In this document: in pieces, positions 1 to 9,685 of the stretch
Position numbering within the stretch: the first letter of the stretch is position 1
How the letters are laid out: every line of letters starts with the position of its first letter
Assembly (NCBI GenBank): GCA_002350805.1
Contig: DEFO01000016.1
Span: 1-64,000 of the forward strand
Length of the DNA: 64,000 nt
Reading direction: 5' to 3'
Source: Prevotella sp. UBA2850
GTDB taxonomy: Bacteria; Bacteroidota; Bacteroidia; Bacteroidales; Bacteroidaceae
Notes under the pieces: generated by a model
Told to the model about the DNA's origin: nothing
The model's input: the letters and a program-made list of their open reading frames with translations, nothing else
Databases searched by the model: none
Program-made: the position numbers and the translations under genes

Positions 1-88
1 TAAAGTGCTGCGGAATTTAGGTTTTTAAGTTTGCCCGATAGACAGCATTCAGTAGGTAATGCAGTAATACAACTAGCATGAACCGTTG

Positions 89-120
89 CAAAGATACACA
101 TAAATATTTGATTTTACAAT
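89..120 (-). promoter_or_regulatory. putative promoter firing leftward out of the window
   Basis: Read on the minus strand, a TTG core (117-119) precedes TATCTTTG (89-96) by 20 bases, which fits the Bacteroidota pattern TTTG-N19-21-TAnnTTTG. A gene probably starts just left of base 1. Bases 1-343 hold no convincing coding frame. Confidence 0.45.
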
Positions 121-235
121 AGATACACCCATTATTTTCTCCTTTTTTATGCATCCTCACGTCAAAATCAATAAAAAATGTTAATAACCAGAACTTTTCA
201 TGCGCTTGCGTGTATTACTAATAAGTCACTTTTTG

Positions 236-243
236 TATCTTTG
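236..243 (+). promoter_or_regulatory. putative -7 box of the first thioredoxin gene
   Basis: TATCTTTG matches the Bacteroidota -7 element. It lies about 100 bases before the likely ATG at 344, implying a long 5' leader. No TTG stands at the usual -33 distance, so the call rests on the -7 box alone. Confidence 0.4.
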
Positions 244-343
244 GCATGTCAGAGCCGCCATCGGCCGCATTGCTTAAACAGATTTGACTATTCTCTTTGA
301 CTGAATCTACCACTTTTTGACACAACAACGAAAACCATTAATA

Positions 344-2587
344 ATGAATATGATGAAGACAAAACTCACGATGATCATTTGCGCAGTCTGCATGCTGGGC
401 TGCTGTGCTACCGCTTTTGCCCAGGGTAAATTCACCCTGAAGGGAACCATTCGCAATGCCGACGGTCAGAAGGTATACCTGCGCTACGGCACCTTCGAGG
501 AGTTCACGCTCGACAGTGCCACGGTGAAAAAGGGCAAGTTCACCTTCAGAGGACTCATGGACCGGCCCTATGCCAGCGGCCTGCTCTACATGGGACGGCT
601 GGAAGGGCGCAACCCCAACTATGTCCGGTTCTCGCTGGAGCCCACCAAGATGACGGCCGACATCGACGCCAACGACTTCCAGAGCGCTGTCTTCCACGGC
701 GGAAAGACTCAGGAAGAGGAGAATGCCCTGAATGCTCAGACGGCCGAGGCCAACGAGAAACTGAAGCAGCTGAACGATGCCTACTACAAGGCCAATGACG
801 AGAAGGAGCGCGAGGCGCTGAGAGCGCAGATGGAACCTTACACAAGGGTTGCCTCCGAGGCCCGCGACAACTTCATCAAGACGCACCCCGACTCTTATCT
901 CACCCCACAGTTCTTGCGCTACACGATGGGCCACATGAGCTATCAGGAGTTGAAACAGGTGTACGACGGACTGAGCGACGACGTGAAGCAGTATGGCGAC
1001 TGCGAGGAGATTGTGAAGGAGCTGACGGCCCTCGAGCGCGTACAGCCCGGCAAACAGGCTCCCGACTTCACCGCTAACGACATCAACGACAAGCCGTTCA
1101 CCATGTCGAGCCTGAAGGGACATGTGGTGATTGCCGACTTCTGGGCTTCGTGGTGCAAGCCCTGCCGCGCCTCCAACCCTCACATGCTGGAAATCTATAA
1201 GAAATATCGCATCAAAGGACTGGAGATGGTCTATGTCTCCGACGACGACAGTAACGAGAAAGCCTGGCGCAAAGCCGTCGAACAGGACAAGCTGACGGGC
1301 GAGGGCTTCCACCACGTGTTGCGCGGCCTGAAGTGGGACCGCTCGAAGGGCCCGCAAGGCATCGACCACACCAACGACATCAGCGACAAATATGCCATCC
1401 ACTACCTGCCCACCAAATACCTCATCGACCAGCAGGGACGCATCGTCTGCAAGATAGAGAGCGACGAGCAGCTGGAGCGTGAGCTGGAGCGCCTGCTCGG
1501 CAAGGCCGAGTATCCGTTCACCATCAACGGCAACGTGGCCAATGCCGAGGGCAAGGAGGTGCTGCTGGTCTACGGCCACGGCAGGGACATGAAACGCGAG
1601 CGCACCACCGTGAAAGACGGCCGGTTCCAGTTCAAGGGCGTGATGGACAACCCGTATTACAGTGGCACCCTGGTGCTGGGCGAATGGGATCCGCGCAAGG
1701 GCGGCGACCGCTGTGAGATTGCCCTGGAAGAGGGCACGCTGACCGTCGATGCGGCAGGCGGCAAACTGGCCCAGGCCACCCTCAGCGGCGGCAAGGCTCA
1801 AGCCGACCTGAACGACTATCAGGCCCTGCTCAAACCTGTCACCGACCCGCTCATGGCCATGAACGACCAATACAACAATGCGCGCACAGAGAAACAGCGC
1901 AATGCCCTGCGCCAGAAGATGGAGCCGCTGCGCCAGCAGTACGGCGAGCTCAGCAGCAACTACACGCTGACCCATCCCGACTCGTATCTGTCGGTGCACA
2001 ACCTGCGCATGGACATGGGAAGAATGTCGTTCGACGAACTGAAGAAAGCCTACTACGGCCTCAGCGAGCGTGTGCGCCTCTATGGCGACTCGCGCGAGGT
2101 TGAGAAAGAGATCGACGTGAGGGGCAAGACGCAGCCGGGCGCCGAGGCTCCCGACTTCACCGCTACCGACGTGAATGGCAAGCCGTTCTCGCTGTCGAGC
2201 CTCAAAGGCAAGGTGGTCATCCTCGACTTCTGGGCCTCATGGTGCGTGCCCTGCCGCAAGAGCAATCCCCACGTGCGCGCCCTCTACGACAAGTATCATG
2301 CCAAGGGCCTCGACATCGTCTATGTGGCCAGCGACGACGGGCGCGAGGATGTGTGGCGCCAAGCCATTGCCGACGACCAGCTGGTGGGCGAGGGCTATCA
2401 CCACGTGCTGCGAGGCTTCGACCGTAACCTGATAGGCAAAGACAACCCCAACGACATCAGCGACAAGTATGCCATCCACTACATCCCCACCAAATTCCTC
2501 ATCGACCGCGAGGGCAAAATCGTCTGCCGCATCGACGAAGGACAGGATGAGCTGCTCGACCAGAAACTCGCCGAACTGTTAAAATGA
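344..2587 (+). CDS. double TlpA-like thioredoxin protein with two DUF4369-type domains
   Basis: Exported protein of about 747 residues made of two homologous halves. Each half has an N-terminal beta-rich DUF4369-like domain, a charged helical linker and a C-terminal TlpA/AhpC-type thioredoxin domain. The redox motifs are WCKPC (Cys271, Cys274) and WCVPC (Cys634, Cys637); both thioredoxin domains end with a cis-proline region (YLPTK, YIPTK). A signal peptide ending AFA-Q opens the protein. Start ATG 344 is preferred over a TTG at 317 because the signal peptide begins there; ATG 350 and 353 are also possible. Family knowledge suggests thiol-disulfide exchange in the periplasm. Tandem fusion of two complete TlpA-DUF4369 units is unusual. 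The next gene is a single-unit relative. Confidence 0.85.
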   Translation: MNMMKTKLTMIICAVCMLGCCATAFAQGKFTLKGTIRNADGQKVYLRYGTFEEFTLDSATVKKGKFTFRGLMDRPYASGLLYMGRLEGRNPNYVRFSLEPTKMTADIDANDFQSAVFHGGKTQEEENALNAQTAEANEKLKQLNDAYYKANDEKEREALRAQMEPYTRVASEARDNFIKTHPDSYLTPQFLRYTMGHMSYQELKQVYDGLSDDVKQYGDCEEIVKELTALERVQPGKQAPDFTANDINDKPFTMSSLKGHVVIADFWASWCKPCRASNPHMLEIYKKYRIKGLEMVYVSDDDSNEKAWRKAVEQDKLTGEGFHHVLRGLKWDRSKGPQGIDHTNDISDKYAIHYLPTKYLIDQQGRIVCKIESDEQLERELERLLGKAEYPFTINGNVANAEGKEVLLVYGHGRDMKRERTTVKDGRFQFKGVMDNPYYSGTLVLGEWDPRKGGDRCEIALEEGTLTVDAAGGKLAQATLSGGKAQADLNDYQALLKPVTDPLMAMNDQYNNARTEKQRNALRQKMEPLRQQYGELSSNYTLTHPDSYLSVHNLRMDMGRMSFDELKKAYYGLSERVRLYGDSREVEKEIDVRGKTQPGAEAPDFTATDVNGKPFSLSSLKGKVVILDFWASWCVPCRKSNPHVRALYDKYHAKGLDIVYVASDDGREDVWRQAIADDQLVGEGYHHVLRGFDRNLIGKDNPNDISDKYAIHYIPTKFLIDREGKIVCRIDEGQDELLDQKLAELLK

Positions 2588-2771
2588 AATAGGTGTAGGA
2601 AAGACACTCTGTTAAAAAATGAATACTAAAACCGAACGAATGATAATAAGCGTTAAAGTTTTCACAAAAACGAGTATTTTTCCGGCCTTAAAGCGTCTAT
2701 TAAATGAAGCTTGCCCGAAATAAGGGTCACTTCAACAACTATCGAATAACAAAAAACTGAATCGTAATTAA

Positions 2772-3899
2772 ATGAAAAAAGCACTTTTATGTCTGGCTCT
2801 CATGGCAGCAACTCAAATCGGTTGCGCCTCCGACGGAAATGTTCACGTGAAAGGTAATCTGAAAAATGTCACCGACACACTGTTGGCATTGACTCGCGAG
2901 ACGATGGCCAATCCGCAGACCGTTATCGTGAAAGACGGTGCTTTTGAGTTCGACTTCCCCACCGATAAAGTCACAAGCATGTATCTCCTTTCTCCCGGCG
3001 TGCTCCGCCAGCAGCGCGAGGCCAACCCCGTACAGCTGCAGCTGCTCATCGTTCCCGGTGAGACCATGGAGCTGAACGGCGACGTGAAGGATCGCTACGA
3101 CATCAACGGCTCGAAGTTCTATAAGGAGTATCACGAGGCCGACCTCGCCATGGAGGCTATCACCCACGAGACCAGCGCCATGATGGAGAAAGCCAACAAG
3201 ATAATGGCCGAGCAAGGACAAGAGGCTGCCATGAAGTTCTATCAGGAGCAGCAGTCCGCCCTGGCAGCTAAGATGCAGAGCACCATCATGGACTTCATCA
3301 AGAAGAACCCCAACAGCGAGGCTTCTGCCGCCATCATCCCGCAGCTCGAAGACCTGGCCAAGATGAAAGAGGCCGCCAACCTGCTGGGCGACGGTGTGAA
3401 GAACGGCCGCATGAAGGTGTTCTATCAGGATATCATCGACCAGGTGGAGGCACAGCAGAAAGCCGAGGAAGAGGCTGCCAAGAAGCAGGCTCCCGGCGTG
3501 CAGGCTCCCGACTTCACCCTCAACGACATCAACGGCAAGCCTCTGGCTCTGTCAAGCCTGCGCGGCAAGTATGTCATCCTCGACTTCTGGGGCTCATGGT
3601 GCGGCTGGTGCATCAAGGGATTCCCCGAGATGAAGAACTATTACAACAAGTATAAAGGCAAGTTCGAGATTCTGGGTGTCGACTGCAACGACAGCGAGGC
3701 CAAGTGGAAAGAGGCCGTCAAGAAGCACGAGCTGCCCTGGCTGCACGTCTACAATCCACGCGACAGCAAGGTGCTGGCCGACTACGCTGTGCAGGGCTTC
3801 CCCACCAAGATCATCGTTGGTCCCGACGGAAAGATCGTGAAGACCATCGTTGGCGAGGATCCCGCCTTCTACACCCTGCTCGACGAGCTGTTTAAATAA
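2772..3899 (+). CDS. TlpA-like thioredoxin protein with N-terminal DUF4369-type domain
   Basis: A 375-residue secreted protein. The N terminus reads as a signal peptide, possibly a lipoprotein one (Cys at 19). A DUF4369-like domain covers roughly residues 25-125, a Lys/Glu/Gln-rich helical linker 130-240, and a thioredoxin domain 245-375 with WCGWC (Cys277, Cys280) and cis-Pro in GFPTK. It resembles one half of the preceding gene, 184 bp upstream, so the two probably arose by duplication. Expected role is periplasmic thiol-disulfide reduction or resealing; the client is unknown. A strong terminator follows within 50 bp. Confidence 0.85.
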   Translation: MKKALLCLALMAATQIGCASDGNVHVKGNLKNVTDTLLALTRETMANPQTVIVKDGAFEFDFPTDKVTSMYLLSPGVLRQQREANPVQLQLLIVPGETMELNGDVKDRYDINGSKFYKEYHEADLAMEAITHETSAMMEKANKIMAEQGQEAAMKFYQEQQSALAAKMQSTIMDFIKKNPNSEASAAIIPQLEDLAKMKEAANLLGDGVKNGRMKVFYQDIIDQVEAQQKAEEEAAKKQAPGVQAPDFTLNDINGKPLALSSLRGKYVILDFWGSWCGWCIKGFPEMKNYYNKYKGKFEILGVDCNDSEAKWKEAVKKHELPWLHVYNPRDSKVLADYAVQGFPTKIIVGPDGKIVKTIVGEDPAFYTLLDELFK

Positions 3900-3947
3900 G
3901 CAATTTTTTCTCTCTCTCAGATATAATACATTTCTTTTTAAGGGTTG

Positions 3948-3983
3948 CCTTAGTCTGACGTGATGTCAGGCTAAGGTTTTTTT
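3948..3983 (+). terminator. rho-independent terminator after the thioredoxin pair
   Basis: Twelve-base arms (3948-3959 and 3965-3976, one mismatch or G-T pair) around a five-base loop, followed by seven T (3977-3983). It sits 49 bp after the stop at 3899. Confidence 0.85.
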
Positions 3984-3987
3984 ATGG

Positions 3988-4163
3988 ATTGAAGATTGAG
4001 AATTGAGAATTGAAGATTGAGAATGATTGGAGCAGCGAGAGTCAACAAACTTGATTGATTGACCGAGTCGTGACAATCATCGCCAAAGGCAATTGAGACT
4101 TGAAGATTGAGAATGATTGGAGCAGCGAGAGTCAACAAACTTGATTGATTGACTGAGTCGTGA
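3988..4163. repeat. heptamer array plus 63-bp direct repeat
   Basis: Five exact-length 7-bp units (attgaag / attgaga) run from 3988 to 4022. Overlapping them is a 63-bp segment (4011-4073) that recurs at 4101-4163 with a single substitution. The gap 3900-4517 between converging genes contains only this, the 22-bp array that follows and two terminators. Confidence 0.85.
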
Positions 4164-4225
4164 GGGCATTAATTCCGAAAGAGTGATTACCTTTACTAAG
4201 TCAGAATGCCAAATACACAGGCATA

Positions 4226-4380
4226 CATTCTAATTCAGCCATAATTACATTCTAATTCAGCCTTAATTAGACTCTAACTCAGCCTTAATTGCACGCTAAC
4301 TCAGCCTTAATTAGCTTTTAATTAAGCCTTAATTGCAAGCTAACTCAGCACTGAGTTGCAACCTAATTGATGCTGAGTTG
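4226..4380. repeat. degenerate 22-bp tandem array, seven units
   Basis: Units start at 4226, 4248, 4270, 4292, 4314, 4336 and 4359; six are 22 bp and one is 23 bp. The core is ctaactcagccttaatt with drift from one end to the other. Successive units are contiguous with no spacers, so this is not CRISPR. Confidence 0.85.
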
Positions 4381-4431
4381 CAACTTCATTTTTTGGCATA
4401 AGCAAAAGTTTATGGAATGGGAAACTGCATC

Positions 4432-4469
4432 AAAAAAAATAGTGAAGTGCCATGTTGCATTTCACTATT
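4432..4469 (-). terminator. terminator of the SusC-to-thioredoxin operon
   Basis: Minus-strand hairpin with perfect nine-base arms (4461-4469 and 4438-4446) followed by six T (4437-4432). It lies 49 bp beyond the stop of the thioredoxin gene at 4518. Confidence 0.85.
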
Positions 4470-4517
4470 CTTTGATTGCCACCATGATGGCGGTCAGATA
4501 TTTTGGTCATCGGAGCA

Positions 4518-5618
4518 TTAGTGTCCCTTGCTCTCCAAGGCCATGATATTCATGAGTGCCGTGTAGAGCATGTTTGTATCCATGTCAAGCAGCTGCTCAC
4601 GGATAAAGCGAGACGCTTTTTTCTTGGTTGCCTCATCACTATTGCCGAATTTCGTAGAAAGACCTTCCAGAAGACCAGCCTGACCTGTTTCACTGATCTT
4701 TGTGAAAAGCGAGCGGCAGAGTTGCAGATACTGGTCGCCGTCGCCGTCGTATGCCTCCATCAGTTTCACACTACTGTCATAAATACCGTTCTTGTTCAAG
4801 CCCAACTGTTTGAGATTCTTTTTAAAGGTATCCATGCTCTCTTTCGTGGCTGGCATCGATCCTGAGAGAACAGAATAGACATCACGCTGGAAGAGGTTAC
4901 CAACGAGTTTGTTGATTTCTTCCTTCACTTCTGCAGGGAACTTCTTCATGTTAGCCATCATGAACTTGGCAGCCTCATCCTCTGTAGACTGAGTATATTC
5001 CCTATAGACGAACATATTTTCGGCTTTGAGACGGTCGGCATCAGACAGACCAGCAAAATAATCGGTCACGATCTTACGGGCCTCTGCCAATTTCTCATCC
5101 CTGCCAGAACGACTGTTATAGGCATCTTCGGTCATGAATCCAGCATATTTCTTGATCAGGTCGGCTGTACGTTCACCACCCTCATAACGCTCCTTCATCT
5201 TCTCGGGAGTAGAGTTAGGGTCGAGCAGACGCTCAATCTCTGCAATAAAGCCATCTGGCTGTTTTCCGCCCACCATACGGGCAACCTCACTCTTGTCGGG
5301 GTTCAGGAGCAAGAAGGTAGGATAGGCATTTACTTTATAAGTTTTGGCAATCTCGATGCCCTCCCCTTTCTCTGCATCAATCTTGAGACATACAAACTTC
5401 TCGTTCATGAAGTCACCCACCTTTTTCTGTGGGAACACATCACGGGCCATCATCTTACAAGGTCCGCACCACGAGGTCATTACGTCAACAAATACTAACT
5501 TTCCCTCCGACTTAGCTGCAGCAGCTGCTTGGTCGAATGTTAATTCTCGGAAATTGGTCTGTGCCTGTACAGTCATTGTCAACATCAGACAGATGACTGA
5601 AAATAAAATCTTTTTCAT
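4518..5618 (-). CDS. secreted thioredoxin-fold protein, last gene of SusCD operon
   Basis: A 366-residue protein with a signal peptide ending VQAQ and a thioredoxin domain at about 25-135. The active site is WCGPC (Cys51, Cys54), identical to classical thioredoxin, with cis-Pro in AYPTF. The remaining 230 residues are helical and not recognised. It is separated by only 12 bp from the PKD-like lipoprotein gene upstream, so it is co-transcribed with the SusC/SusD genes. Placement in a nutrient-uptake operon suggests reduction or protection of thiols in a partner protein or ligand; that is inference. Confidence 0.8.
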   Translation of the reverse strand: MKKILFSVICLMLTMTVQAQTNFRELTFDQAAAAAKSEGKLVFVDVMTSWCGPCKMMARDVFPQKKVGDFMNEKFVCLKIDAEKGEGIEIAKTYKVNAYPTFLLLNPDKSEVARMVGGKQPDGFIAEIERLLDPNSTPEKMKERYEGGERTADLIKKYAGFMTEDAYNSRSGRDEKLAEARKIVTDYFAGLSDADRLKAENMFVYREYTQSTEDEAAKFMMANMKKFPAEVKEEINKLVGNLFQRDVYSVLSGSMPATKESMDTFKKNLKQLGLNKNGIYDSSVKLMEAYDGDGDQYLQLCRSLFTKISETGQAGLLEGLSTKFGNSDEATKKKASRFIREQLLDMDTNMLYTALMNIMALESKGH

Positions 5619-5630
5619 CGTTTATTATTA

Positions 5631-7193
5631 TTAATCGTATGCACTAAAAGCATAATAGAATCCATATTTCATATATAAGGAGCTGGTGCTGTTCAGGTAT
5701 CTTACCTTGCACACTTTTCCTGTTCCTTCTACTGTCTTCACTGGTTTGCCCACAGGTGCACCACCATTGGTCTCATAGAGATACAACTTATAATTATTAC
5801 CACTCTGGGTGCCCACTATCAGGTAGTTGAACGGTGTACCAGAGGTATCATCATCCCAGAACTGGTTAACGACAAAGTTGATATATTCACCTGATGGGAT
5901 ACCCTCCGGTTTGATCTCCACCTCACTGAAATCGCCGGTATTGGTGATGCAAGCATAGAGTTTACCGCCCTCAGCACAGTAAATATAAGAGGCAGAACTG
6001 CCATTGGTAGCATAATGTTCAGCCTTTGCCATGTGAGAGTTGGGATCCAACTTGACACGACTATTCAGATACTGTCCTGAGAAACTGCCGTCGATCATGT
6101 AGAGGTAGCGATCTTGGTTGGCATTATTACGCAGGATGACATACCCTCTTTCTGTCCAAGCGGCATAGCTGTAGCTGCAATGCAGACAGTCGTAGTTGGT
6201 AAGATTCTGCGTGATATCCTCCCCGCCCATGGTTGCATCAGTAAGCGGATAGGGATTGAGCAGATAGTCGAATGCGTAGATGCCATGAGTTGTGGGATTC
6301 CAATAGGCACCGCCACCATCAGCAGCAAAGTCGATATAGTAGTAAGGACTGCCGTTACATTCTACATCCGGCATACCGAACTGGCCTGTTCCTCCAGAGA
6401 AAGAATAGAATCCTTTTGAAGATATCAGCATGGCATTAAAGGAACTGGCAAAGGTACCATAGATAACCTCATCGGTAGAACTATCATCGAAGAAGATATT
6501 TGTACGGTCGAGGATTCTCTTCATATCCGTAGAACGATAGAAGCCAAAGTCTTTCTCTGAAGAGATAATCAGTCCATTGGTGGCTTCCACCTCGTCGTTA
6601 TCTTGATTGATATAGTTCTGGTCGTACATCTGACAGAGGTTAGCTGGTTTACCCGGCATGGGTTGTCCGTCGATCTTCGTCAGCAGATTTTCTGCCAGAT
6701 TCCAAGTGAAATCAAGCTCGTCAAGCTCGGTATTACCATCAGCTGTTTCTTTCAGGATATAGAAACCTTTTGAGAAGTTCGTCTGTACGGTGAGCATGGC
6801 ATATGCCAAAGCTGCATTTCCAGTAATTGTATCTGTGACAGAGAGACGTATCTGGTATTTACCAGGAGCGACGTTCACCTCATAGTCGAGATCCTTTGTC
6901 GTACCGATTTCTATCGGTTGAATGGTATCACCCTGAGCAGTGGTAGTACCTGTCTTCTCGTTGATCAGGATCCATTTGTACTGTATCTTATCATCGGAAG
7001 GTCCTGTTTCCACTACTGGATGTATCTGAAGTCTGTCGTTCACATAGGCCGTCTTCTCGTAGGCGCTCTCAATACCATCGATGGTAATGCGCGTCACTGG
7101 ATTTTCCCATGCCGTACTGTCGTCGTCAAAACAGGAAGACACCAGCAGCATCAATGAACACATGAGTGCGAATGAAAATATTTTCTTTTTCAT
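5631..7193 (-). CDS. PKD-like family lipoprotein
   Basis: About 520 residues with a lipoprotein signal (LLVSSC) near residue 20. The start ATG 7193 is chosen because the signal peptide begins there; the frame stays open 42 bp further upstream. The N-terminal 150 residues look like Ig/PKD-type beta sandwiches (PITRITIDG-like start, then a RLSVTD strand). The rest is a beta-rich domain that could form a propeller. Lipoproteins of this type regularly follow DUF4843 genes in Bacteroidota SusCD operons, probably as surface-exposed substrate-binding accessories. The ligand cannot be read from the sequence. Confidence 0.7.
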   Translation of the reverse strand: MKKKIFSFALMCSLMLLVSSCFDDDSTAWENPVTRITIDGIESAYEKTAYVNDRLQIHPVVETGPSDDKIQYKWILINEKTGTTTAQGDTIQPIEIGTTKDLDYEVNVAPGKYQIRLSVTDTITGNAALAYAMLTVQTNFSKGFYILKETADGNTELDELDFTWNLAENLLTKIDGQPMPGKPANLCQMYDQNYINQDNDEVEATNGLIISSEKDFGFYRSTDMKRILDRTNIFFDDSSTDEVIYGTFASSFNAMLISSKGFYSFSGGTGQFGMPDVECNGSPYYYIDFAADGGGAYWNPTTHGIYAFDYLLNPYPLTDATMGGEDITQNLTNYDCLHCSYSYAAWTERGYVILRNNANQDRYLYMIDGSFSGQYLNSRVKLDPNSHMAKAEHYATNGSSASYIYCAEGGKLYACITNTGDFSEVEIKPEGIPSGEYINFVVNQFWDDDTSGTPFNYLIVGTQSGNNYKLYLYETNGGAPVGKPVKTVEGTGKVCKVRYLNSTSSLYMKYGFYYAFSAYD

Positions 7194-7212
7194 CTTGATG
7201 AATTTTAATGGT

Positions 7213-8097
7213 TTAACTAGCATAGACATCAACAATCTCGACGATGGTGCCGTCGGCTTCTTTCAACACATCGAGACCCTTTGCAACTCGCTCTGCGTTT
7301 ACCTCATCGAGTCGTTTTGACATCTTACGAACTAAATACTTCAGGTAGTTGGAATCTCCCTTGATAAGCGATTCGATATACTCATCATCCCACTTCTTAC
7401 CCGTCTGTTCGATGAGGAACTGATGCTTGACAACACCATACTCACCGAAATAGTCAGAACAATGCAAGGCATACTGCGGGAAGTATCGCTCCAGTCCGGG
7501 AATAGGATATGCTGCATTCCATGCGGAGGGCTCAGATAACATATCGGTCATCTCGATCAAGCGGGTAGAGAACTCCTCGAAGCCCAGCTGGAAATATTCA
7601 TTCTCCTTGAAACCGAACTTCAGCGTGACAGCTTCGTTCTTCAGACTGGGGTCGCGCAGGATGATAACCGGAAGTTTTGTAGTCGCCCTATTGGCGGGTA
7701 TCACATACAGATGACTAACGGATGGATCATCGAAAGCTACGTAGTGTTTTCCCGGCACAGCCTGGACACCATCTGAAGGCAACTGCTGCAATGTAACGGG
7801 ACGCTCATGGTCGGAGGTGAATCCCATGGTCTGCACGTCGAACCACAAGGTGTCACGCTCTCTGTCTGAGCTGCCATAGATAAAAGAATAGGTGGTACGT
7901 GCAAGACTCTCGTTGAAACCGGCACGACTGTTCAGATCATAATAGAAATTCAGTCTGCACGTCTCAGTATTATACACTTCCAGGTCTTTCTCACATGAGG
8001 TGAGCGACAGGAAGCCAATGGCAAGGAGCAAGAGGCACGAGAAGGAGCTCTTCTTCTGATTGCTTGCCAACTTTATTTTTTCATATATGCTCATCAT
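7213..8097 (-). CDS. DUF4843-type lipoprotein
   Basis: About 294 residues with a lipobox LSLTSC around residue 35 and an unusually long cytoplasmic head before it. ATG 8097 or 8094 is the likely start. The body contains the strand-rich pattern typical of DUF4843 (DTLWFDVQTMG, later LPVIILRD), a domain known from SusCD loci and thought to be cell-surface associated. It lies 22 bp after susD and 19 bp before the PKD-like gene, all one transcription unit. Confidence 0.7.
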   Translation of the reverse strand: MMSIYEKIKLASNQKKSSFSCLLLLAIGFLSLTSCEKDLEVYNTETCRLNFYYDLNSRAGFNESLARTTYSFIYGSSDRERDTLWFDVQTMGFTSDHERPVTLQQLPSDGVQAVPGKHYVAFDDPSVSHLYVIPANRATTKLPVIILRDPSLKNEAVTLKFGFKENEYFQLGFEEFSTRLIEMTDMLSEPSAWNAAYPIPGLERYFPQYALHCSDYFGEYGVVKHQFLIEQTGKKWDDEYIESLIKGDSNYLKYLVRKMSKRLDEVNAERVAKGLDVLKEADGTIVEIVDVYAS

Positions 8098-8119
8098 AAT
8101 TATCAAATATCAATTATCA

Positions 8120-9655
8120 TTATTTTATGAGTGCAGGATCGTATTCAGTAGCAGGGAGCGGAATGATGTAGTCATCCTCTTTAATCATCTCAGAGTTCCA
8201 CAGCATCGTGGGGGCAGCTTTTCTCTTATAGGTGAAGAACATCTGCCCTTCACCAAACAGCTCGCGACGATACTCGTTGACGATTTCCTCACGTGCCTGC
8301 TCCAATGACTCAAATGGTGTATAGAGCGTGAAGGAACATGCAGACATATAAGTATCGTAGAGTGACTGTACCTCTGTCAGTGAGTTGCTGGTTTCCATGG
8401 CAATGAGATAAATCTCGGAGAGACGCAGCATCGGGATAATCTGCAGTTTTGTCACTAAAATGTTTGAACCACTGTTCTTACTCTCATCATACCAGTATTT
8501 CTTCAGTGTCGGAGCTACTTTGCTGCCGACATCCTTAGCCAGACGGTTCCATTCGTTCAGGTAGCGGTTATGAGAGGCGGTAGCTCCAGGAATCGATGCG
8601 TACAACTCGTTCAGCATGTCGTTGGTGATAGAGAAATAATAGTCGCGCACCTGTTTGTCCAGTCCGCCAAGAAGCACCTGATTAGCATAGTCGTTCACAT
8701 TGTACTTACTCAGATAGAACAAGCATTCCGACGGCAGACCGTTGTAGCCGTTCTGTAAATCGCTGATACCGCTGAGTGAAATAACAGGATTACCGTCAGC
8801 GCCCTTGGCATTGATAATCTCCATGGCAATGGTATGTGCCTCAGTTGTCTTACCCAGATAGAGAGCCATACGGGCATGAAGAGCACGCACGGCCCAATAG
8901 TTCAGACGTGACTGGCGGTAATACTTGAAGTCGTCTTCTACTGCATTGCCGGGGCTGTTCAGTTGTGTGAAAGTGCTTTCGAAAATAGGGTCGCTGCCTT
9001 TTAGCAGTTGCTCTGCTGCCTCAAAGTCTTTCGATAGGTTTTCCACATATTCGCTGAATGAATAATATGCCGGCATTTCGTCTATGCTGGTTGTGTAAGA
9101 ATAAGGCAGTTTGACAGTTTTTGTCCCGCCTTGTGGCAGTTGTCCGAAAAGTCGGAGCAAATCGAACTGGCAATAGGCACGGATAGCGTAAGCCTCACCC
9201 TTGATCATGTCGTGGGCCTTAGTGTCAGCAATATTACTGCCTTTCTCCTCGATGTTCTTCAGAATCACATTCGCCGTTGTAATGACAGTGAACGCGCTGG
9301 CATAGATATTCTTGAAGGCAGCCTGCGGCTCATCCTTAGAATAGTCGTGGTTGGAGAGATAGTATTTTGCCGGGTCACCGGTCTCGGTGGCTGGATACCA
9401 TAGATCGGCCAGACACTCTATGTCCGTCATGGTCATGCGCTGTCCGTAAAGATTGGTAGCACCCATCTTCATATAACAGCCCGTCAGTGCATCACGAAAC
9501 CCTTTGTAGGTTTCAAACTGGTCTTGTTCTTTTTCAATATTCTCACCGCGGACATCGAGCCAGTCGTCACAAGATGACAACAAGCAGGGCAAGAACAGCA
9601 GGAAACAGAAGAATAATCCAGATGCCTGTATCTTTTTATATTTATATGTACTCAT
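8120..9655 (-). CDS. RagB/SusD family outer-membrane lipoprotein
   Basis: A 511-residue surface lipoprotein with lipobox LLSSC just before CDDWLDV, a frequent SusD opening. TPR-like helices follow and the C terminus has the EYRRELFGEG signature of SusD proteins. SusD proteins bind the ligand and act as a lid on the SusC barrel. It lies 30 bp after the susC gene. The operon contains no glycosidase, so the substrate may be a peptide or metal complex instead of a glycan; that is inference. Confidence 0.9.
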   Translation of the reverse strand: MSTYKYKKIQASGLFFCFLLFLPCLLSSCDDWLDVRGENIEKEQDQFETYKGFRDALTGCYMKMGATNLYGQRMTMTDIECLADLWYPATETGDPAKYYLSNHDYSKDEPQAAFKNIYASAFTVITTANVILKNIEEKGSNIADTKAHDMIKGEAYAIRAYCQFDLLRLFGQLPQGGTKTVKLPYSYTTSIDEMPAYYSFSEYVENLSKDFEAAEQLLKGSDPIFESTFTQLNSPGNAVEDDFKYYRQSRLNYWAVRALHARMALYLGKTTEAHTIAMEIINAKGADGNPVISLSGISDLQNGYNGLPSECLFYLSKYNVNDYANQVLLGGLDKQVRDYYFSITNDMLNELYASIPGATASHNRYLNEWNRLAKDVGSKVAPTLKKYWYDESKNSGSNILVTKLQIIPMLRLSEIYLIAMETSNSLTEVQSLYDTYMSACSFTLYTPFESLEQAREEIVNEYRRELFGEGQMFFTYKRKAAPTMLWNSEMIKEDDYIIPLPATEYDPALIK

Positions 9656-9685
9656 AATTATCTATTTTCAATTTTCTATTATCAG

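Noticed and set aside
4226..4380. Possible CRISPR array
   Set aside because: Units are contiguous 22-mers with no spacers, they drift gradually, and there are no cas genes.
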